From: Caenorhabditis remanei
Lineage: Eukaryota > Nematoda > Chromadorea > Rhabditida > Rhabditidae
Length of the DNA stretch: 64,000 nt
Direction: 5' to 3'
Assembly: GCF_010183535.1 (NCBI RefSeq)
Contig: NC_071331.1
Span: 24,428,001-24,492,000, forward strand
The notes beneath the pieces are model-generated. The model had not been told where the DNA came from and did not search any database. It saw nothing but the letters and a program-made list of their open reading frames with translations. A program made the position numbers and the translations under genes. Shown one piece after another: positions 34,101-49,100 of the stretch (position 1 is the first letter of the stretch; each line of letters opens with the position of its first letter).

Positions 34101-37100
34101 TTGAATTTTTAGCAGAAATTTTTAGTTTAACGAGGTAGGCGGTTATAAAAAACCCAAAATCAATCTTCTATCACATTTTCCGGCAAACTTACACAACTTG
34201 GAAAATTAGTGCTCTCTACTGGTCTTTCCCCTCCCTCTGATCGCGGACATTGGCATGAATTGGTAGGGAAGCGGGTTTACGGTACGTTTTAAGCGACTTA
34301 AATGAGTTTTAAGCAAAATTTCCGGTCTTTTTAAGCCAAAAATCAGCTTTCCAGCACATTTACAACCTGAGAAACGGCATTTCAAATTTTTGAAATTTTC
34401 AAAAAAAAGTGATCTCTGTACGTCTTTCCCCTCCCTGTGATCGCGGACATTCGCATAAATTGGTAGAAAAGCAATTTTAGCCGAATTTAAGCTATTTTTT
34501 AGCAATTGTTTGAGATTTTAAGCGATTTTAAGCAATTTTAGCCAATCTAATAGCCCAAATTCATAGCATTTAACATTTTTTCACGAAAAAAACACACAGG
34601 CACAAGGAAATAACTGTGATGATGGTCATGGTCGCGATGACAGGCTGGGAGGGGAGAGAACCTAATTGCGGCTACTTGACGAATGAGTGTTTTCACTGCT
34701 GTCCTGCCGGGAGAGAGAAAACGGAACAAGTATTATTACTTGTTCGATTTCTTTCTACCACTTTTTACCCGGAGATTACTTATTATTAGGCTTAAGTTGC
34801 TAGAGACAACTTCTTCTACTTGTTGACGGATCTCCGAGTAATTTCAAGGAAAATTCGAGGAAAACAAGAGTTTATGAGGAAGTTAGAAGGGGGAATCTTG
34901 GTATAAGATTGTTGGGCTTGAAATTCTGATCATTTCACACAAAAGGGGTTTCTAGATTCAAATTCCGCAAAGTGCTCTCCATAGGTCTTTCCCCTACTTC
35001 TGATCGCGGACATTAGAAAAAATGGGGTCTGGCGCGTTCTGTGGTGTGCTAAGATGTAATTCTTTTCAATAGCGTTATAAAACAGGTCATGACAAAGATT
35101 TTGAGCCAAAAACCAACTTTTTAGCTAGAATTCGAAGAGAGTTGTGGATTCTCAAAAATTGGAAAACCAAAAGTGCTCTCTATACGTCTTTCCCCTCCCT
35201 GTGATCGCGGACATTGGCATCGACCGGTGCGGACGCTTGTATTAAGGGGTCTAGATGTCTAAAAATAAGGTATCCAACCTAAAATTTGTTGGGAAACCCG
35301 AATTTTTAAGGCTGAACCCCAGAATTTATAGTTTGAAGGGGGAAAATCATGGTTTTTAGTGTTTACCAGGGATTCCCTTCTTCGGAATCTCCAGAAAACT
35401 CATCAATCCAATTCCTCCTTCCCCCACTTTTCCAAGGTTATGATTCATTCCATTTGACAATTGCACACCATTAGCCACACGACACCGTCCCCCTCTCCGC
35501 CATAACCTTTTGATGTTTTACCGAATAGAAAACTTACTCGTTTAGTCATGGTAACCCCTTTTAACAAAAAAGATGTGAATAAGAAGAAGAAGAAGAAGTT
35601 CCGCTTGAATAGAACACCACTTTTGATGTGCCAAAACGTTTTACCGCGTTTGAGGTTTTTGGCAAATGGGGGAATAGGGTGTACGGTAAATGATTTGAGA
35701 AAAATGGCGCCAAGTTACTCTAGACATCGCTGGGGGACGGTCACCACTGGTTAACCGCAATGTCCGCGAGCAGAGGGAGGGGAAAGACTGGTAGAGAGCA
35801 CTTCCCAATTTTTGAGGTCGCTTAACTTTCTTCAAATCGTAGCTAGATAGGCGGAGTTTAGCTTAAAATCTTTGCCATAGCCAGTTTTATAACATTATTA
35901 CAATGAATAACATTGCAGAATAGCCAAGACCCGCTTTTCTCAATGTCCGCGATCGGAGGGAGGGGAAAGACCTACCAAGAGCACTTTAGGGTAACTTTGT
36001 CAGGAATTGAGCTAGAATGTTGGTTTTTGGCTCAAAATTGAGGAAATCAATAGATCAGGGGTGTTTTAACAATTGAGTGGGGTTTTCATAGCTTTTTCTG
36101 GTACCTAGCGACAGAAATAGGTGGCTCAAGTAGACAGGACCTTTAGAGAGATGTATCTTGGTTTGAAATTAACCGATTTTTGTGATTTTTATATCAAAAT
36201 GACGGGAATTGAATGGTTAATGTAGTACGTATCAAAATAGTTTTATTTTTAAATATGGAAAAGTAGATTTTTTGATAAGAAGATCTTTAAAAATGATAGA
36301 AGGATACTGTTAGCCCGGATTTCTAAGAGAACTGTAACTTTCTTCAAGTTTGACACATCAAATTAGTTTCTATACCAAAATAACTGAAAATTTACAATTG
36401 AAAAGTATAATATAACAATTTATCAGAAAATTTAGTGAAATCACCAAGAATCCTTAAAAAATCGTGAAAAACTGGAAAATTTTAAAGCTATGTAACTTTC
36501 TAAATATTGAACCCAGAAAAATGGTTCTTAGTCTAAAATAATAAAAAAATATGAGAATTAGGTACCAAATTGTTGTCCTACAACTCAAAAAGTAACGTTT
36601 AGTGACGTACTGACTTAACATTTTATTGAACAAACTTCAAGGTTCTGTAACATTCTTTAAAATTTACCTAAAAAAACGATATTTGGCTTTAAAAAAACAA
36701 TTACCAAGCTATTTTATCAAAAACTACCAAAAAATTCTATTCACATGCCACACCCACTAATTATAGCGTGTCAAATTTTTAGAGAAAACAAGCTTTTTGC
36801 TTCCCAAAGAATATTCCCAGCCAATTAAAAGCCGAGTGAAAATAGGAAGGAAACAAGAAAAAGTGAGGTATGATTTACCTTGAGAAAAGTTCCTTCTCTC
36901 TTTTTCGAACTACGGCGTCAGAAACCAAGATAGAGAGAGAGGAAATCGAACGGATACAAATCTTATTCGAAAAATAGGGGAGAAGATGGACACAGACCCC
37001 GGGGGGAGGAGGAGAGACAAATTGCGACAAAACGGAACGATCAATTGACACCAAATGGGGCACACACACACAATAATGATGGGAATCCAAATTCCGTTAA

Positions 37101-40100
37101 GACAGACGATTTGAATCTCTGTGGTGACAATATGACAAGACAATTGGCACGTGCCAGCTCAGGGGAAAAGCAGTTCGAATCAATTGGAGACCTTTAGACC
37201 CCAAAGATCCCAATGCCCGCGATCAGAGGGAGGGGAAAGACCTACATTGAGCAAGAGACGCTGTTTTTGTACCAAAATGACGGCTAGAACCCGCTTAAAA
37301 AGTACTATTTAACGAATTTCAAGTCACTTTACTCGGGAGACCACACCGCCCTTCCAACCGCAATGTCTGCGATCAGAGGGAGGGGAAAGACCTACAGAGT
37401 GCACTTTGGGGTATCTTAGCTCAAAATTGGACTAGAAACATGTTTTTTGTCTTAAAATGTGCAGAAAAACAGGACGAATAGCATTATCAATCAGATTGTT
37501 TTTTAAACGGCTTCGCCTTGTGTCATAGCCGGAATGTCCGCGGTCACAGTGAGGGGAAAGACTGGTAGCGAGCAATTTACGGAAACTTGTGGTAACTCGA
37601 TCAAAAATTGAGCTAGAAACGTGGTTTTTGGCTCAAAATAATGAAAAAAACATGATAAAATGCATAAAACTGATAAAAAAACGGTTGAAACATTGCTAGG
37701 AAAGAAAAAAGTACGATTTCAGCGATCAGAAACGGGATGAGACCGGAAAACTTCAACTAACGTGCTCAAAATCAAGCTGCGAAACTGGTTTTAGACCAAA
37801 TTATCAGATTTTTTGCAAAATTTTACATTTGTAATATAAAATCTATCAGTCCACTACAGAAACCTATTTCTAGCAGTCAAAGAAGCATCGTTGGAAGGTA
37901 CCCTACGTTGAAAGGGCATAACTTGATAAAAAATAGTGTTTTTAAGGCTTAAAATAACCGGAACACATGAGAAATAACAAAATTTTACAAAAATGTGTTA
38001 CAGGAGAAAATGACCAAAAAAACAGGGCAGAAAACGAAAGTTGACAAGTAGCATAAGGTAATTGAGTGATAGCCTAAAGTAGAAGACTACAAACTACAAA
38101 ATTAAGTTTAAATAATATACCAAAACCCGAAAACCCGGAAGAGCCGTGTCTAAACGGAAAAGGGTCCCCTCTCCCTCCTTCACACTTCTCCCGGCGGAAA
38201 AGTGGGCGGAGTCTACACTTCCCGGGTCCGCCTCCCGTCTTTGTTGTCCTCTCCGGATATCTAAAGTGTGTCTGATCAGATTACGGTATTAAAGGGACAG
38301 AGGCGAGAATGATGGATTGAAAAACGAAGCGGAACACATCACAAGGGAAAGGGAAGACAGGCGGCACGTTGCGGAGATAGATGTTTTCTAATGATACAAG
38401 AAGGTATGCAGGTAGGGGAGTGCAAATAGAGTAACTTATACATTGGTATAATTGGATTATGAGGTTAGGTTAGGAAGTCCATTAGGTAAATATAGGAGGA
38501 ATGGGAAAGTTTCCCGCAGTTATTCCAAGAATGGAAGGTGTAGGTCGTTTCATTTAGTATTTAGTCACTAATTTTAAGTGTGTTATATGTTAGCAGTTGA
38601 ATATTCAAAATTCCAATGATAGGTTTTTTTAGCATTTCAAGCCAAAAACCACGTTTCTAGCTTTATTTTGAAAAAAGTTACTCAACAGTTGGGAAAGTGT
38701 TCGCTATCAGTCTTCCCCCTCCCTCTCATTGCAGTTGGTAGCGCGGTGTGGTCTGCCGAGTAAGATAATTTGCAATTTGTTAAACTATACTTGTAAAACT
38801 GCGCATGACGGTAATTTTGGTACAAAAATCATGTTTCTAGCTCAATTTTGGACAAAGTTACGGTTCTTCAAACTTTCCCCTAGAGAAAGTTCTCTCTGTA
38901 GGTCTTTCCCCTCCCTGTGATCGCGGACATTGGCATAGACCGGTGCGGGCGCTTGTATTAAGGGATCTAGATGTCTAAAAAAAAAGGTATCCGACTTAAA
39001 ATTTGATGGAGAACCCGAATTTTTAAGTCTGAACCTCGGAATTTATGATTTGAAGGGGGAAAATCATGGTTTTTATTCCTTAACCCTCAAAGTGCTTGCT
39101 AGGCGTTGACGCCCTCCCTCTGATCGCGGACATTGCGGTTTTTGGGGTCCGTCGACTGCGTAAGAAGTTTTATCAAAATTGACTTCCTAACCCATCCAGA
39201 CCTTCAAATCCTCAGTATTTTTTGCTCGGAAACTCGAAACAGGTGCCTTCCTGCCCTCCTCCTCCCATCCTCCACCCATCAAAATAATCTGACAGGTCAC
39301 CCCCCTCCTAGGTGTCACAATATATGATTATATGAGGGTCCGTAAAAACTAAACAGACACATTGTTTTATGTCCCCACCACAGGTATCCTTCAGAATCCC
39401 CTCTCGGAACACCCGGGTGACGCGTGATTTATTTATTATTCTCCAGGTCCCCCCCTCACCTCCTACTGAATACCTTTTTATTTATTTGCATATCTTATTG
39501 TTGTAATCAGAATACGAGATCATAGAGGACTTCTTTCAATAGTCCACATTTGCATAATCTGTTTTGGTGTCAGAGGTATTGGAGGGGAATCGTGACTTCT
39601 AGATTTCCTGGATTTCTGGATGGTTTAAACTTTAACCCCCGGAAAATGAGAGTTTTGAGGGTTGAAATTTGAAAAAATCGGATTCCCCGTAAACTTCTTA
39701 ATTGAAAACTCTATTTTCAGGCCGATTGGTGCTTTTTGAGAGGCCTCACACAGTATAGAGGGAGGGAAAAGACCTACAGAGAGCACTTTCTCTACGCTCA
39801 AGCGTAACTTTGCTCAAAATTGAGCTAGAAACATGATTTTTGTACCAAAATGACCGTCATAAGTAGCTTAACAAGTATAGTTTAAGAAATTGCAAATTAC
39901 CTTACTTGGAAGACCACACCGCGCTTCCAATAGCAATGTCCGCGATCAGAGGGAGGGGAAATACCTACAGAGAGCACTATACATTTTGCAATTTTTCCGA
40001 ACGCATAACTCCCTTCAAATCAATGCTAGAAAATTGATTTTTGACTTAAAATGTTTGTTGCAACCAGTTATATTATTATATTTAATGTAATTGCAACTGA

Positions 40101-43100
40101 AAACTGTCTAGATCGCGCTAGACCCGAAAAATGGCAATGTCCGCGATCAGAGGGAGGGGAACAACGGGTGGCGACCACTTTGGAGTAATTTTCTTCAAAA
40201 TTCCAAAAATTGAGCTAGAAACCTGGTTTTTGGCCCAAATTTTTTGGTTTTCTTTATTACAGTTCATTTACAATAGTTATTTTATAATAATTTTTAAGAA
40301 AAACTGTCAAAAACTGACATATTTTTCGAAAAATTTTCATGAAATAACACAGAAATTATCGGAGGATCCGGAAGAGGGGAAGATGTTTTGGTCTTTTTTT
40401 GAAAAAAACACTGAAAATGTTAATCCCAAAAAGAGGGACCACAATTCAAGGCACACAAAAAATATTCTTAGGATTTTGCTAAAATCTGTTGAAAAATGGG
40501 AAAAAGTAAAAATTGGAAAAGAAAAACATGCTTTTAGGACTAAAAATGAGTTTTACGCGATTTTTGAGCTAGAATGTTGATTTTTGGCTTAAAATGACCG
40601 GGAAAATAAAAAAAACCACAAAAAGTTAGTAATACTAGAAAAATCCTAATTTAACACAAAAAATTAAGCAAAAAAAAATGTTGTTTCTTCAAAATTCCGA
40701 ATTTTCTATCTAAAGCAGTATGCCATGGTCTATCTTGAACTAATGTTCAATAATAATGAAAAAACGCGTCACAGGCACGCCAGCGTCAGTCGCCACTTCC
40801 GGAGTGTCGCGCCCGAATAAAAAATAGTGATGGTCAGTTAGACGATTGAATGAGGTTGGATGATCGGAATGAAGAAAATGCAACAGAAAGAGAGAGAGTG
40901 TAAAGAAATGAGAGAATTAGAGAAAATAGGAAATTGAAAAAAGGGGGAGGAGGGGAGGGGTGATGAATTAAACAAAGACGGTAGTAGTAGGTGGAAGTGG
41001 TAGATCGGAAGGACATGGAGAGTGGAGGAGTTGATTGATTTGGGGAGGAGACGATGAATTAAGTAGGAATAGTTTTTTTTTACTTAAAATTGATGAAAAT
41101 TCAAAAAAAAATTGGTTGAAATTGGTTGAAATTGGTTTTCGACTGAAAATGAAAATTTTAGATATTTCAAGATTTTAAGGGGATTTTAAGAATCAGTCAT
41201 GAATCCAATTTCAAACAAATTTATATTTTGGGTAGCTCTAGGGTAAAGCTATATTTCATTAGTTGACAACTTTTTGCTAGCTCCGCCCACTTTTGAGATA
41301 TAAGCCTTGTAAGTTGAGGATAGACCCTCTGGCTTCTCGGCTTCTCTCCTCAACTTCAACCGTTCTTATCTCAGAAAAAGGCGGAGCTATCAAAAAAATG
41401 TCAATATATTAAATGTAGAGCTTAAAATTTTACACATTTTTGTAATTAAAAACGTTTTGCTAGCTCCGCCCACTTTTGAGATATAACCGTTAGAAGTAGA
41501 GAGAGGGAGAGAAGCTAGAGTGTCTAGATGTCTGCCTCGCTCTCCAACTTCAATCGCCCGTATGTCAAAAAGTGGCGGAGCTATCAAAAAGTGGTGAACT
41601 ACAAAAATGAAGGTCTAGACATGATTTATATATTCATGTAAAAAAAATTTCAAATTGGCGTATATATGGAGCGGTGCCACGCTTTCAAACTTTGTCAATT
41701 TATTATTTTTGGTCGAATCCTTAGTATCTTTGAAGCTTCATATCTTTTTGTCCTTCGTAGTTATTAAAAAATAGGCAATTATAAAAATAAAGGTCTAGGC
41801 CTGGTCTATTAGTTTAAATAAAAATTTTTAAGATTTGGGCAAAATATAGTACTGTGCCAAGGTATCAAACTTAGTCAAAGTTCCCTTCATAATTGGATCT
41901 GATGACACATCCTTAGTATCTTTGAAGGCTCATATCTTTTTTCCCTTAATAGTTATTCAAAAATAATTAATTATAAGAATAAAGATCTGGACATGGGCTA
42001 AATTTACATGCCATTATTTTAAAAATTCTGACAAAATTTAGTGCTGTGCCAAGGTCTCAAACTTAGCCAATTTTTCACAAGTTGTCAAATCTGTCAATTC
42101 CTTATGTATGTTCAACAGCTTATATCTTTTTACCTTTAGATGTTATTTAAAAATGGTTAACTACAAAAATAAAGGTCTAACCTTTGGTTATATCCAAATA
42201 TACAAATTTTACCACCATCCGACATTAGGGCACCTAGATAAACTCAACCAACTGTATATCTTTCAACTTGGAAGGTCGAAGCCAAGATATCTAGAGAAAG
42301 CGAAAGACTACAAACTACAACTAAAACATTTATATAACGGCACCTTAAAGCACCCGCTTCTACAAAAATTACCACTATACCTATAATCTTATTTACTTTT
42401 AGCCCCTTATGTTCACAACATGTGGTCCATACAGTAATCCTCACACCTTTCCTTCAAAACATCCCGCCCGTGTGTTTCCTCTTCTTTCCCGCCAGTAGTT
42501 TCACACCTTATCGTTCATTTAATTTCTAATTGAGTGACATAACCCGCAAAAGAGACTTCCAGCAGAGAGTGTGGCGGAAAACTGTGTAGAATATTTAATT
42601 GAGGGGTTTTGTTGTGGGTGTGAGAAGAGGAGGCAAAGGATGGTACAAAAGAGAGAAAGGCCGTAAGGGGGATTAGAAGGAACGGATTATATTATATTAG
42701 ATGAAAGGGGGGCAACAATGCATTAGGAAAAGTCAAGAATCTTAACCTAAATCCAAGAGTAACTGAAATAAGACTCGAAAAATGGGGTAAGGACTAAAAA
42801 TCATGATTTTCCCCCTTCAAATCATAAATTCAGGGGTTCAAACATAAAAATTCGGGTTTCCCATCAAATGCTAGGTGGGATTCCTTATTTTTAGACATCT
42901 AGACCCCTAAATACGAGCTTCGATGCCAATGTTTTCGCGATGAGAGGGAGGGGAAAGACGTACAGAGAGTACTTTTGATTTCCAATATTTCAGAATGCGT
43001 AACTCCCTTCAAATTCTAGCTAAAAAGTTGGTTTTAGGCTCAAAATTTATGTCATAACCGGTTTTATAACATTATTATAAAGAATAAAGTAGCAGAATAG

Positions 43101-46100
43101 CCTAGAGCCCGCCACACCACATTTTGCTCAATGTCCGCGATGAGAGGGAGGGGAAAGACTAGTAGGGAGCACTTTGTCAGAGTTTGAGCTAACTATAAGA
43201 CGTTGGTTTTTGGCTATAAAAATATATTTTAAAACGCTGAAATTTGGAATATAACAGTTTTCCTTTATTTCTGGAGTTGCTCTTAGATTTTGTAGTTTTC
43301 TGACTAACTAAACGATACGTCTCATAAAACAAAATAAAACTTAAAACCCAACACTAATACATTGTATGATCAGGAAGAGAGTTTGAGGATTGGAATGTTC
43401 AGTGGAGACGGGAAATTATTGAATTTTAGGTTTAAATAGAACACTATAAAACTAAAAACGCATCAAAACTGTCAAAATGTATCATGAAGGTATGAAATTT
43501 TCGAAAAAAAATTGAAAAAAAAAATTTAAGAGAACTTTTCAATCGACTGTAACTTCCTTCAATGTCAACCCACATCCCTGATTTTACTACTAAAATGACC
43601 GCCCGTGTTAGCTGAACAACATAGATATTTAATATTTATCAAAAAGTACCATCCAGACTGCTAAAAACGCCTCTGAGTCGCTTAGCGCCTCAGAGGGAGG
43701 GGAAAGCCTTACAGCGAGCACTTTCTCTACGCTCAAGCGTAACTTTGCCAAAAATTGATCGAGAGACCCCGTTTTTGTACCAAAATAACCGCCAGGAACT
43801 GCTTAACAATTTAAAATCAACAAATCGTAAATCATCTTACTTAGGGGACCACCCCGCACTTCCAATCGCAATGTCCGCGATCAGAGGGAGGGGAAAGACG
43901 TATGGAGAGCACTTTTGAGAAAAACCAATTTTTGGCCTAAAATTTTAAAGTTCCGGTAAAAATCCGGCGAGACATACGTGTGTGGTCTCTCACTGTCCTC
44001 GGATAGCAAATTCCTGAGAGTGTCTAACCCCAAAGAGGGAGACGGCGATGATTTGTTTCATCGTGCTGAAGATAAGGAGGAAATGTTCCGTTTTTTCTTC
44101 TCCTTTTCTCCCGGTTTGTTGTACTGTATATGTCCGTGTCGAGATGAAATGACACGGGGGGAAGAAGACAGTGGAGAGAGAAGACATCCGTCCCTCTTCC
44201 GCACTTTTTCACACGGAGAGAGACGGGGGAGATTCCGGGTGGAGATTATGGAAAGAAACGGATGAAGGGGGAGGGGGGAAAGAAACTGTGAAAATGACGG
44301 TGGGGACACTTCAGTACAAAAATCAAGTGGAAGGATCCTTCAAGGAGCATAAAATAATAAAAGTTATCAAATTTTTGAAATTTTCACTAAAAACTTGAAA
44401 TTGGCATATGCCCTCCTCCTGGACCAGTTCAAAAACTTAGATTTAAGTGTTTAGTACCATAATAACGGTCTTAGTGAGCTTGATAACTTGAAAATTTGAG
44501 AAAACAGCTTAAAAACAAATGGTAAACAGCGCCTCCACTGAAAAACCCCAATGTCCGCGATCAGAGGGAGAGGAGAGACCTACAGGGATCACTTGGGGAC
44601 TAAAAACCATGATTTTCCCCCTTCAAATTATAAATTCAGGGGATTAGACTTAAAAATTCGGGTTCCCCATCAAATTTTAGGTGGGACACCCTATTTTTAG
44701 ACATCTAGACCCCTTCATACAAGCGTCCGCACCGGTCGATGGCAATGTCCGCGATCACAGGGAGGGGAAAGACGTATGGAGAGCACCATGAGCTAACTTT
44801 GCGGCTAGGATTATGGTTATTGGCTTAAAATGACCGGAAAAACAAGGGAAAAAAACAAAAAGTTAGTAAAAATTGAAAATCATAATTTAGAATCGAAAAA
44901 ATTTGAAACAAAAAGTGTTTTCCAAATTTTCAGAACGCGTAAATTCCTTCAAATTGTAGCTAGAAAAACGGATTTTAGCTTAAAATGTTCGTCATAACCG
45001 GTTTTATAACATTATCAAAAATAATAACATCGCAGAATAGCTTGGAGCGCGCCACCCCTGAAAACCCGCAATGTCCGCGATCAGAGGGAGGGGAAAGGCC
45101 TACGGAAAGCACTAAACTTTCACAAGGTGTAACTTGGCTCTATTCTTTGCAAAATATATAATTTTTGAACCAAAATAATCAATAAGTCAAGGGCTTTTAA
45201 AAAATCACAATTTGATTTCAAAAATTGAAAATTTCAGCAATTTATATCTTGTCAAAGGAAGGAAACACTAAATTTGAACAGTTGCTGTAACTTCGCTCAG
45301 GATATTGCTATAAACTAGCGGAATAGTTTATAACAATGGTTGTGAAACGAGAAAACAAACAAGAATTGCATTTTAATGAAAAATAGTCGATTTTGCAAAA
45401 AATATTGAGAATTGATATGGTTTTCAGAATGGTTATTTTCCCCAATATTCAAAAGCTCATAATTCGGTTCTATATTAACTTTAAATAACATTTTTGCTGA
45501 AAATGAATGGTCTTTACCATAATTTGACTATTTGACTTGATTTTCTGACTTCTCTTAGCCGATTACTCGACCAATTACATAATACCACTACCCCTCTTCC
45601 CGTCCGTCCGGTAATGTCGGTTCCTGTGTCTTTAGGCTTTCAACCATATGTTGCGATATGTTGGTAGTAAATCTGTCATCCTACACCGGAATCATTGATG
45701 ATGTCTCTTTTCATTCTTAGAGTACATTATAACACAAAATGCTTTGTCGATGCAACACAACCCGCCCTGTCGTCCGCCATCATCCGTCATCTTTCTCGAG
45801 ACGGCGCATAAACACAGGCGGTACCGTTTTTAAAAAGGGGCTGCGGACGGATAGAGAGGAATAGGGATCTGAGTCGTGAAAAGTTTAAAAAAAATCATAA
45901 ATTCAGGGGTTCAGACTTAAAAATTCGGGTTTCCTATCAAATTTTAGGTAGGATACCTTATTTTTTGACATCTAGACCCCTTGATACAAGCGTTCGGCAA
46001 TGTCCGCGATCAGAAGGAGGGGAAAGACGTATAGAGAGCAATTTTGATTTTCCAATTTTTGAGAATCCACAACTCTCTTCGAATTTTAGCTAGAAAGTTG

Positions 46101-49100
46101 GTTTTTGGCTCAAAATCTTTGTCATGACCTGTTTTATAACGTTATTAAAAATAATTACATCTTAGCACACCACAGAACGCGCCAGACCCCATTTTTCCCA
46201 ATGTCCGCGATCAGAAGGAGGGGAAACTTTTTGGAACGCGTAACTATCCTCAAGTCGGAGCTCAAAAAACGAGATTTAGTTTGAAATGTTTGTTGTAGGT
46301 AGTTGCATACTTCTATTTTAAATTATCGCGATTAAAAAATGACAAGAACGTGCCAAACCCCTCCGCGATCCTCCGAGGGAAAGACTGGTAGGGGACACTT
46401 GACTCTAGTAACCCCTAAAATGTTTTCTTTATTCATATTTCGCGTTTTAATACAATAAGAACTACATATACGATAAGAAATATTTGGTAAGCCCGACTTA
46501 TCTGCTCTACTAGCAATACCTGTCACCTCCGCACACCCCATCCGTCATAACCTGTGAAAGGCGGTGTTTTTTTGTCGTTGCCTACGGTAATAACAGTTCG
46601 TATAGATATATTAAGGATAATGAGTATACGACACCTGAGATTCTTATCACTATTCATGGTCGCACCTTTTGATGACCTTCTCTTATCTCTTCTCTCGGCG
46701 GGGAATCAGAAATCCGTGAAGACGCAATAATATTTATGTTTCTATGGATAGATAGTGTAGTGATGATAAGTGGAATTTGAAAAAAAAAGCCAAGTTTGAG
46801 TCAAATTTCAAGATTTTACACTTAAAACGCCCACGATAAAATTTTCTAGCTTTCAAGCTAAAATCAATTTATTAGCTTAATTCCCCACCGAGTTACAGCC
46901 TCTTATACTTTTCATACCGGAAGTGTTCTCTGTTGGTCTTTCGCCTCCCTCTGATCGCGAACATTCCGGTTTTTCGGGGGTGGCGCATTCTAAGGAGTTT
47001 TCAGAAGGGACTTTTTTTTATATAGTTGTGGAACTGGTCAAAACACACATTTTAAGCTTAATCCCGTTCTTCTAGCAATGATTTGAAGGGAGTTACACGC
47101 TCTGAAAAATTGGAAAATCAAAAATGCTCTCCATACGTCTTTCCCCTCCCTCTGATCGCGGACATTTCCATCGACCGGTACGGGTTATTGTATTAATGGG
47201 TCTAGATTCCTAAAAATGAGGTATTCAACCTAAAATTGGATGGGAAACCCGAATTTTAAGTCTGAATCCTTGAATTTATGATTTGAATTGGGAAAATCAT
47301 GATTTTCAGTCCCCCGCTCGCAACAGGTCTTTCCCCTTCCGCTGATAGCGGACATTGGCGTCAAGCGCTGAAACAGCTTGTACACTACCAAACTTTAAAT
47401 CTCATCTTGTCAAGCTACTCAAGGCAATGATTTTGAGCCAAATACCTGGTTTCTAGACCAATTTTTGACAAAGTTATGATGGTTTGAAATTTTGTGAAAT
47501 TTTCAAAAAAAAGATTTTAGATTTTCAAAAATTTGGTGTTTTTCGGGCTGCCGGGGATTTCTACACCGATTTTTAGGATCAAAGATCCAGGGACCTTACT
47601 AAAAATGTTTTCCATAAGATTCTGAGATTGTGACCCTCCTAAATCACTAAGCCCTCTGTGTTAACATCTGCTCCATTTACCCCCCAATTCCTTATTGTTG
47701 TTGTTTATTGTTACCATCTACAGTAGTCTCGGCTCGGAGACAGCTGAACTTGCGGATTAAAGTCATCTCTCGACAATTTGACGGATCGGTGCCCCCTTTT
47801 CCTCGATAGAAGACGTCGGTACACTTGAGACAGTCGAGTGGAAATAGGAGGAAAAAGGGGGGGGGGTACTAAAAAGACCACCCACCATATCGAATATGAT
47901 TTTTTTTTGAAAAGGGGTCTCGAGTGGAAATCTTGAAACGTTTTGTTTGAAAACGTGACAAAAAAACGAAAAAAAACCTACAGTTTTGAACTTTGGGAGT
48001 AGAGGAATTATAGGTTTTCAGGGACAGTTAAGGGTGAGGGGTCAATTTTGTAAAATTTTGAATTTAAATAAATAAAGTTTTGAAAAAATATCAAATTTTT
48101 AGCTTAGAATCGAAAAGAGCTTCAAAAAGTGCTACAAAACCAAAAAATTGAAAAAAATAATAAATTTTTGACAATTTTCGAGTTTTGCAAGTATTCAGTC
48201 AAATTTCAAGATTTTACACTTAAAATGCTCAGAATAAAATTTTAAAGCTTTTTAGCTATAAATCTATTCATAATTCTCATTCCCCGGCAAATTACACCTT
48301 TTAAAACTTTTCACACCAAAAGTGCTCCCTGTAGTTCATTCCCCTCCCTCTGATCGCGGACATTGGCAGAAACCGCGCGAAAAAAAGAATCGTGCGGTGT
48401 GACACATGATTTGACATTGTGAGATTGTTAGGCTGCTCATGACGGTCATTTTGGTACAAAAACGGGGTCTCTTCCTCAATTTTGAGCCAAGTTACGGATC
48501 TTCAAACTTTCCCCTAGAGAAAGTGCTCTCCATACGTCTTTCCCCTCTCTCTGATCGCGGACATTGGCATCGACCGGTGCGGGCGCTTGTATTAAGGGGT
48601 CTAGATGTAAAAAAAATCATGCTTATGTTATTTAGCTGGTCTGGGCGATCATTTTAGTAGTAAAATCAGATATGTGGGTTAAGTTTGAAGAAGTTATAAT
48701 CGTTTGAAAAAAAATTAATTTTTTCGAAAAAAATTTTTTTTTGAACAATATGATTAAAGCATTCAAAATTGGTAATTATATCAAATTAGAGCATCTAGAA
48801 TTTTCTAAACACATCTCACACATCTGGTTCAACTTAGGAGACATCACTTTCAAAATTTCCATATAAACAAATTGTATCACTCAATTGTATCTAAAAGGGG
48901 GGGCCTAATGCAAGCCAGATGTCATCCAGGCGCTAAATTTATAAATATATAAAATATGAGACGGGCGGTGTGAAAAAGTGCAAAATTTTCATTTCCAGGG
49001 ACGGGGGACCTGGATTACGGTAGCTCCCTTAAGGGGGCGGTAAGAGAAGAAAGGAAATATGACCCGAAATCTGTGGTGGGGTACTAAAAGGGACACGATT

